Shown piece after piece: positions 57,541-64,000 of a stretch of DNA of 64,000 nucleotides. The translations under genes and the position numbers were made by a program. The notes under the pieces were generated by a model, which was not told the origin of the DNA, searched no databases, and saw only the letters and a list, made by a program, of their open reading frames with translations. The DNA comes from Dermacentor variabilis. Taxonomy: Eukaryota > Arthropoda > Arachnida > Ixodida > Ixodidae. Within the stretch, counting starts at the first letter, position 1. Every line of letters starts with the position of its first letter. The stretch spans positions 106,571,469-106,635,468 of the forward strand of contig NC_134574.1 of NCBI RefSeq assembly GCF_050947875.1, read 5' to 3'.

Positions 57541-58409
57541 TGTGAAAGTTTGCACCTGGCGTGAAAACTGGTAGATGCACCTTAATAAAGTAAAGTGTAG
57601 GGTTTTATGAATGCCACGTCAGAGAAATTCTACAAACACTCGTCCCTACTGCATAGATGAGTCACTTATTGAGATAGTACATACTTATAAGTAAGTATCT
57701 CGGAGTTCACTTTATCTCTAATCTTTCTAGGGAAAGGCACATAAATTGCATAATAAACAACGCTAATCGGACCCTTGGTTCATCGCTAAAATTATTACTT
57801 TATAAAACGCTCGTACGTTCAAAGCTAGAGTAGGCAACCAGTGTGTCGGATTCACATTATGATTACCTCAACAGCGTTGAATCAGTTTAGTATCGTAGTG
57901 CTCTTAACTTTAGCAAATTATCATCTAGCGTATCAAATATGAAACAATACCTAAGCCTTCCATTGCTCTCACCTCGTAGAAAAGCCTCCATGCCAATCTT
58001 TTTTCTTTAAATTATGTCACCTGAACCAGGAATTGACGCGCGAACTTCTTTCGGAACCATTTTACACTCCGCCTCGCGCTGCTAATCAATATAAAGTTGT
58101 CGTTCCCGTTTGCAACTCTGAGCAGTCTTTCTATACAATTGTTCCCCAAACAAGTCGATATTGAAACACTTTGCCCCCCCCCCTCTACTTATCGTTTCAT
58201 CCAACCAGCTTGATGCATTTAAAATAGCTCTTGATGATAACATGCTGTAATATATTGCTTACATTTTGACCTGTACTTACAGCTTGACATATATGTTTAT
58301 ATTGAAGCGTCTTGTTTTTATTCCACTCATGCATTCTTCCAATTCTCTTGTTAAATTTTATGTACATTTTGCCCAAGTCCCTTCTGTAGCGTCCTTTGTG
58401 CCTCGAAGT

Positions 58410-58413
58410 TATA

Positions 58414-58452
<39 letters not shown>
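58410..58452. repeat. (AAAT)n tail of the LINE
   Basis: About ten AAAT units mark the 3' terminus of the CR1-like element. Confidence 0.95.
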
Positions 58453-59272
58453 CGCTAGCAGAGCGACGAAACTTTTTCCAGTATTGTTCACAATGTGGGC
58501 CTTTTACAGAGCTAAAAAGAGTGCACTTACATGATGACTTACTTAAATATATTTGAAATTTAATATGTGTGCTATTTGCCAACATAAATTATTTCTTTAG
58601 AAAATGATACCATAATTGTTTTAGTTCGACAGCTGCGCTATGGGAATACGCACATTACAATAACGCAAAAGAAATATCACCGCAAATGTTTTGTCAACTG
58701 CATATATATATATATATTGTGAGCCATTACGGTGTTGTGGGGAAACTAAGCTCCTTTGGAGGGAACTCATCGGGACGGTCCTGCTGCCGACAGGGCACGT
58801 GGAGCAGCGAGTTCAAATGGAGGCTTGCGGGCCGGCTAAAATGAACGGTCGACGCTGACTCGCCATCGCATTCCCAGTCTCCGCGATCACGCCTTAGTGT
58901 AATTCAAACCTAGGGACAAGGGCACGGCGTGAGTAAGGCGTTCTCTCTCTCTCTCGGCACGTGTTCACGACAGCCTTGCGCGCTCGCGTGATCATGCATG
59001 CATATACGCGCGGGCGCGCAAGGACACGCGGTCGCGGCGCGTCCTGTGGGGCGCAAATGCGTCACGCCTGAATAGCCTCGGAGCGAAAGTTCTGTGTCAC
59101 ACACGCGCTCGTGCTTTCACGGGGAGTGTCCTGCTGCTACAGAGAGAGCAGATTTTTCGACAGCACGACACGTGATCAGCAGCGCTGTTCTTAGACGGCT
59201 TGCACTGACGTCGTGCGATAGGCGCCATAACGGTGGACCGGCACGTGCTTGAAGCTGCGTCCGTTGGCGTTT
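58453..59272. other. Spacer, no gene recognised
   Basis: A short (AT)n run at 58704-58720 is followed by a CG-rich part. A TGTGAGCCATTACGGTGTTG stretch at 58719 has an LTR-like start but no partner. Palindromic ATGCATGCAT at 58994. Confidence 0.45.
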
Positions 59273-59408
59273 CACACTCTCCAACACAACACTCTCCAAC
59301 ACAACACTCTCCAACACAACACTCTCCAACACAACACTCTCCAACACAACACGCTCCAACACAACACGCTTCAACACAACACGCTTCAACACAACACGCT
59401 TCAACACA
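59273..59408. repeat. 15 bp minisatellite, 9 units
   Basis: Units of the form CTCTCCAACACAACA. The first five carry CTCTCC, one carries CGCTCC, and the last three carry CGCTTC, so variants are arranged in order. Because 15 is a multiple of three, it keeps frames open (QHSPT repeats on plus, VVLE-like on minus). No further evidence for a gene. Confidence 0.95.
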
Positions 59409-59409
59409 G

Positions 59410-61395
59410 CAGGTGGGGCAGGGGCCACTCCTCTATAAGCGTTCGTTTCTCCGTGAAACCGGACTACCCACGACAGTGGACACGATACTGAGGCCATCCA
59501 TCCTAGGCGTCACAAACGGAGGACCATCACGTTGAGAAGCTGCTTCAATGGCGTCACGTGCAAGCTATGTAAGCGTCTTTCGTTTCGTCGCGCTGTGAAA
59601 GGGACACTGAAGAGAAAGATAAGCTGAGCGGCGACAATAAATTACGTTTCTGCAATGCCGAAAAGGCCGCTCTTACCCTGAGACGAGGCTTGATGCTGCA
59701 GACTAAACACGCAAAACATGGAAGACGGGTGGCGAAGTCACCTTGACCTTCCCTTGCCAGTTCACCTCATGACGCCATGAGCTTCGACAGCGTCTGCTGC
59801 CCGGCCTAGTTAACTATTCTGCACTACAAGATGGACTACATTGTACTCTAAGGGACCGAGAGGCTGGATTTAGCAAGTTTTGAGAATGCCTGCGGTGTCA
59901 CGCCATCGGTACCAACGGCTCAAGCACCAGAAAAATACCCATCGTCCCGTGAAAATATACGAAAACACGGTATAGTTTTCGGCGGCGCTTCTGTAAAAGA
60001 AATAGCAATGTAGCGTTGCCGGTAAAACGAAAAAAAAAAGTTTATACATTACAAACAGTGTTTCCGAAACTGTGTTGAAATCAGGGTCTCAGAATATGAA
60101 GTGGACAGTCGTGGGGCCAGCTAGTTGCTCGACTCTAACCGTATGCTTTGGCGATTACCAACCGCGAGCCTTCTATTTGCAACGAAAACTGAGTCTGAGC
60201 CTGAATTCTGCAGTCAGAAACGGTCGTCCTTCGTTCGGGAGAAGCTGAGCTCTAACAAAGCCGATTTGCTGACTATAGCGCCCGTATTGCATAAACGAAG
60301 TAACTCTGCACGAAGTCTGCGTTCATCTAACGCACGCACGCACGCGCGCACACCACGTATTTAAAACCTCGCGTGTGCGACGTGTAGCAAACATCTGCAA
60401 AAAAACCACACATTTCTTTTTTACATTTTTTTTCGAACTAGCCGAACTCTTTCGCTAAGCGTACGGAATCGTGCACAGTGCCGTCACTTTGAAAACGCGT
60501 CCTTCAGGTCAGCACAGTGGTACTAGCCATGGTAGTTCATCTATACACCGATACTGCACCGCTTTACGGTGCCCCCCCCCCCTAGAGGAGTTCATTACGC
60601 ACTGGTTTGTCCACTGTACAACACATCGCTCGTCGTCGAAATCGGTCATCGATTCGCGCCACTGCTAGAATGCTTCGATCGGGCCGGTATATAGTATTTG
60701 TTGGAGCGCACGCACGCGCCTGTATATAGGTATAAAGCGAACTACTCGCCGTATGCGAACAGCTCGCGGCAGTATGGCTATACGCGAGAGGCAGCCGATT
60801 TATACCGAAGGACACAATCCATATTACTTTGCTGCGACGCGCGCGCGTTGTTATATACGGACACGGTTCTCGCGGAAACGGTAATGGACGGCCCGCGGTA
60901 TCGGACGTGTGCGCTAATTGTCAGAGATAAAATAGCGCTGAATAATCGAACAATGTCGACGTCGAGGCCGAAACGCGCAACACATCCTGTTTTCCTTTGT
61001 TTCTTTTCTTTCTTCTTCTTTTATCTCTGTTTGTGATCGTTAGCTTCTGAACTACAAATACCACGGCCAAGCTTTCTAACTACGCGCGTTTCCGCGTACG
61101 CAATGTGTACGCGGGGCATTTGTCGATGTTGTTTCATGCCCACGCGTGGTGCACATTCAGAAATGAACTGCCTCTAGCAACAAGAAACAAAATTTGTGGG
61201 AGAGGAAGTACAAGCAGGATATTTGAGAAATAATGCCAGAAATTTAAAATTAAGTGATAATTTAAAAAGAAAACGTTTGACAAAAATGAAATCGTGGCGG
61301 AGACAAATCTTCTAGCAACATAGCTTGCTGGTAGCTTCAGTGAAATTGCGAAGTGCACTGCTAATTGAGTGACATTGCACTTGTGTCACAGCTTG
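59410..61395. other. Spacer with a dispersed repeat piece
   Basis: At about 59595 GTGAAAGGGACACTGAAGAG and a following GACAATAAATTACG resemble a dispersed tick repeat I have seen before but cannot name. Short (AC/GC)n-like runs at 60340. No supported gene. Confidence 0.45.
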
Positions 61396-61399
61396 TGAC

Positions 61400-61555
61400 A
61401 GCAATTTTCCCCTGGCAGAATGACTCCTGAAGGAAGCCGAACGCCAGGCTGTGGTGCACTCGTGCCCATTTGAACTGCAGTGGGTGCCCGGCGGCGGCGG
61501 CAATCGAACCCAGAACCTCCCGCACACAGCTCCTCAATAGTACCCATTTTAACGA
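61400..61555 (-). repeat. tRNA-like SINE relic (weak)
   Basis: On the minus strand GAGGAGCTGTGTGCGGGAGG is followed by TTCTGGGTTCGATTGCC, a B-box-like stretch, and a (GCC)n run. The A-box half is not clear and no tail or duplication is seen. Confidence 0.35.
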
Positions 61556-61559
61556 TGGG

Positions 61560-62155
61560 GCAGTTGTACGCTGGGCGAAACCAAGCTTGACAGTGATTTT
61601 AAATGGGTTTATGGTATTTGTAACCTATGTGCCCTGCTTATAAAAGTAGTTTTACGTAATCAGAAATGTAATAAGAGCTTATCTCGCAAGCTCTGTTGTC
61701 CTTCGGCGAGAGCAGTGCTCAAATAAAAAAAAAATAATCACTTCTGTTCTCAGTGTTGCCTTTAAGAATTACGAATGACGGCTTCGACAAGCTCTTTCGA
61801 AGCTCTGCGGAACCACGGAGTCTTGTGAGGTAGCATTCACGCTCTGCTGCCGGATGTATCGGGACATTAACAGCGACAATCACGAGCTTCATTATCTATG
61901 CTCGGGTTGAGTTATTTGCGTAATTAGACTTACTTGCTAGTTTACTCGATCAGTCTGCATAACCCTGCGCATCTCTTTTGAACAAACAGTCCAATGTGCC
62001 CATCAACCCTTTAACAACAACCTCCGAGCTGTGCTAGTTTTGCCTGTTCGTATACCAATATCGCATGAGACGCGAGTCATACTCGTCCAGACCACAGCTC
62101 CTTCGGTTTTGTTTGCTGGAGACCGGCAGCTGCAGTTGGCGTCATGTATTTGAGT
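61560..62155. other. Spacer, no gene recognised
   Basis: AT-rich sequence with no coding signal up to the GGA repeat that starts the LINE's 3' end. Confidence 0.5.
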
Positions 62156-62159
62156 ATCG

Positions 62160-64000
62160 GAGGAGGAGGAGGAGGAATAAACTTTATTTGTGCACAGCAG
62201 ATTTGAGACCTAGGCCTCTACCTAAATGACGGCCTCGAGCCCTTGGGCCCTGGCGGCATCTTCGGCCTGCTGGATTGCCTTGAGTTGGTCTTCCGGTGCA
62301 CAGCTGAGCAACGCGGTCTCCCACTGCTCTCTGGTCTTAATTATTTTATTCTGTATGGGTGTACGAGGACAAGCCCAAACAATATGTTGTAGGTCCGCCC
62401 TTTCTTCACAGAATCTACATCTATCCGTGTAAAGGTCCGGGTAGTAGCGGTGGTAGGCCACCGGGTGCGGATATGTATCTGTTTGTAAGAGGCGCCATGC
62501 CGTCGCTTGCCGTCTATTTAACGAGGAGTGTGCCGGGGGGAAATGGGCCCTTCCCAATTTATAGTGTTTGGTGATCTCGTTAAAGCTGGTCATCCGGTCT
62601 CTCTCCGTTCCCAGTATTTGTTGCGTGTCACCTGCTCGGCCTGTCAGTTCTCGAGCCAGGTTGTGCGCTATTTCGCTCCCGGGAAGGGAGGAGTGTGCGG
62701 GTGCCCAAATAATGTGGATGTCGCGATCTCCATGAAAGTTGTTTAAAATTCTCAGTGCTTCCGGCGAGATTCTTCCCTTTGCATAGTTCTTGACGGCTGT
62801 CTTGCAGTCGCTTACTACGATGTTAGCTTCCGTGGAGGCTATTGCCAGTGCTAAGGCAGCTTCCTCCGCCACCTCTGCCTTCCATGTTTTTACCGTCCCA
62901 CTAACTCTGCAGTCACCCTCTAGACTCGTAGCAACTATGGACATACTATGTCCATTTGCGTACTCCGCCGCGTCCACATAGACCACGTCCCTGGCACTAC
63001 GGAATCTTTTGTGGAGAGCTCTCGCTCGTGCGTTTCTTCGATCTTGGTGAAACTCCGGGTGCATGTTTCTGGGGAGTGGGGGTATTGATAGATGTTCCCT
63101 TATTTTCCTTGGGATGTCTCTCCGCACTCCGTGCTGTGCTTCGTAGGTTATTCCGATGTCATCTAAGATGCGTCTCCCCGTCAAACTCTGTGTAAGCCTT
63201 TCATACTGCGCTACTCTCTGGGCCTCAATAAGTTCGTCTAATGTGTTGTGCACGCCAAGCGCCAAGAAGTTCTCGTTTGACGTATTTGCCGGAAGTCCCA
63301 AGGCTTGCTTATACGCCCTTCTAATAATGCAATCTATCTTGGTTTTCTCCGCAGCGTAGAGCTTGAGGTAAGGAACCACATATACAATGCGACTGATTAC
63401 GAATGTTTCTATTAATCGGATGAGATTGTGCTCTTTCATGCCATAGTGCCTGTTGGATATCCGCTTTATTAGTCTGATTGTTTGTTGAACACTATTGTCA
63501 AGTAGTCTAATGGTTTCTCCGTTATGGCCGTTTTCGGATATGCGGAGTCCCAGTATTCTCAGGCTCTCCACTATCGGTATCGTGGTGCCTTCTACTGTGA
63601 CCACAATGCCCGGCCTTTCCCTAATGCTTTTTCGACCCCGGCATGTGGGCCTATAGAGCAGAAGTTCTGATTTTTGTGAGGAGCATCTCAGTCCCTTGTC
63701 TTTGATGTAGTCTTCCACCGTGTTTACTGCTGTTTGAAGGATCTCTTCCACATGCCCATCGCTTCCACCCGCCACCCAAAGGGTGATGTCGTCCGCGTAG
63801 AGGCTGTGTCCGAGTCCTTCTATCTTGTCAAGTCTCGCAGGAAGACCGATCATTGCCACGTTGAATAGAAAGGGAGATAGGACTGAACCCTGCGGGGTAC
63901 CCCTATTACCTAGCTTGAGCGCGTCCGATTTGGCACTTGAACTTATCGTTTGATGCTTTCGTTTCCTTTCATTATCGCCTGTTCAGATGATTACACAGGA
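62160..64000 (-). mobile_element. I-like LINE with RNase H, right edge of window
   Basis: Minus strand. The 3' end has a (TCC)n tail (GGA repeat on plus at 62160-62176) directly after an AATAAAG polyadenylation-like signal (plus TTTATTTG at about 62185). It contains a long RT-RNase H frame and continues beyond the window. It is the best-preserved retrotransposon coding region in the window. The copy at 30.4-33.0 kb is a relative. Confidence 0.88.
62222..63982 (-). CDS. LINE reverse transcriptase-RNase H, C-terminal part
   Basis: Frame open from 63982 to the stop at 62222. The first Met is at 63859, giving 545 codons, but the true start lies outside the window. RT: GTPQGSVLSPFLFNVAM upstream of the Met, then YADDITLW (catalytic box, about residue 21) and LRCSSQKSELLLYRP, with ESLRILGLRI and a thumb region. 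RNase H: VDAAEYANG (Asp, about residue 287), EVAEEAALALAIA (Glu), VVSDCKTAVKNYAKGR (Asp) and WAPAHSSLPGSEIAHNLA. A Cys/His motif (CRFCEER...HIVWAC, about residue 485) follows. An in-frame TGA (plus TCA at 63983-63985) precedes the frame, so the upstream RT is broken or frameshifted. The protein would copy LINE RNA at the target site. Confidence 0.85.
   Translation of the reverse strand, partial: TGDNERKRKHQTISSSAKSDALKLGNRGTPQGSVLSPFLFNVAMIGLPARLDKIEGLGHSLYADDITLWVAGGSDGHVEEILQTAVNTVEDYIKDKGLRCSSQKSELLLYRPTCRGRKSIRERPGIVVTVEGTTIPIVESLRILGLRISENGHNGETIRLLDNSVQQTIRLIKRISNRHYGMKEHNLIRLIETFVISRIVYVVPYLKLYAAEKTKIDCIIRRAYKQALGLPANTSNENFLALGVHNTLDELIEAQRVAQYERLTQSLTGRRILDDIGITYEAQHGVRRDIPRKIREHLSIPPLPRNMHPEFHQDRRNARARALHKRFRSARDVVYVDAAEYANGHSMSIVATSLEGDCRVSGTVKTWKAEVAEEAALALAIASTEANIVVSDCKTAVKNYAKGRISPEALRILNNFHGDRDIHIIWAPAHSSLPGSEIAHNLARELTGRAGDTQQILGTERDRMTSFNEITKHYKLGRAHFPPAHSSLNRRQATAWRLLQTDTYPHPVAYHRYYPDLYTDRCRFCEERADLQHIVWACPRTPIQNKIIKTREQWETALLSCAPEDQLKAIQQAEDAARAQGLEAVI

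Larger units (their letters stand above)
55430..58452 (+). mobile_element. CR1/Jockey-type LINE, degraded, ~3 kb
   Basis: Plus-strand non-LTR retrotransposon with remnants of an apurinic endonuclease and RT and an (AAAT)n tail at 58410-58452. It contains a 149 bp MITE (56401-56549). Many stops and frameshifts. The C-terminal region reads FYTPPRAANQYKVVVPVCNS and a TSRYWNTLP motif, typical of this superfamily. Confidence 0.85.

Noticed and set aside
59117..59535. QHSPT-repeat and VVLE-repeat frames of 100-126 codons
   Set aside because: By-products of the 15 bp minisatellite. The flanking sequence shows no coding signal.

Overview
The window looks like nuclear DNA from a hard tick (Ixodidae, probably a metastriate such as Rhipicephalus). 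Evidence: a tRNA-headed SINE of the Ruka type that is common in these ticks, many non-LTR retrotransposons in degraded copies, CpG-rich microsatellite-laden spacers, and short host exons with GT-AG introns. There is no sign of bacterial operons, plasmid functions, CRISPR arrays or rRNA. The species call is an inference.

Host genes occupy very little of the window. The one secure gene is the 5' half of POLR2G (RNA polymerase II subunit RPB7) on the minus strand. Its three exons (12079-12068, 11860-11751, 9973-9814) encode the first 94 residues; the remaining exons must lie beyond the left edge. About 755 bp upstream, on the plus strand, is a plausible first coding exon of an unrecognised divergent gene (12834-12902), so 12080-12833 may be a bidirectional promoter.

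The rest is mostly transposable elements and tandem repeats. Region 1-8.8 kb, which lies in or beyond POLR2G intron 3, is a nest of pogo/Tigger-type DNA transposons: a dead transposase gene on the minus strand (4119-7279) split by a second Tigger-like element (5358-7073), which itself carries a 3' fragment of a LINE (5655-6240); next to it is a 2.5 kb TIR element (1615-4099) holding a nested 873 bp MITE. Region 13-27 kb is spacer with microsatellites, an LTR (19283-19836), a truncated RTE LINE with a Ruka SINE inside it (20612-22910), a tandem 104 bp repeat with a tRNA-like head (24.17-24.45 kb) and a 1.1 kb minisatellite of 33 bp units (25.19-26.3 kb). Region 27.7-34.1 kb holds a second RTE copy interrupted by a TTAA-flanked MITE, an I-like LINE with RNase H that carries a second copy of the LTR, a 78 bp tandem repeat and a second copy of the TTAA MITE.

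Region 37.86-43.19 kb is one complete but inactivated Ty3/gypsy retrotransposon (minus strand, 152 bp LTRs), followed by an older gypsy integrase relic (43.85-44.57 kb). Then come an old Ruka copy, a foldback hairpin, a LINE with a (CATC)n tail (47.2-49.5 kb), a 309 bp palindromic MITE (53.5 kb), a CR1-like LINE (55.4-58.45 kb) with a 149 bp MITE in it, and a 15 bp minisatellite (59.3 kb). At the right edge is an I-like LINE with a 545-codon ORF (62.16-64 kb and beyond). I found no dedicated multi-gene system. The most informative features are the nested insertions whose empty sites can be read directly from the sequence.
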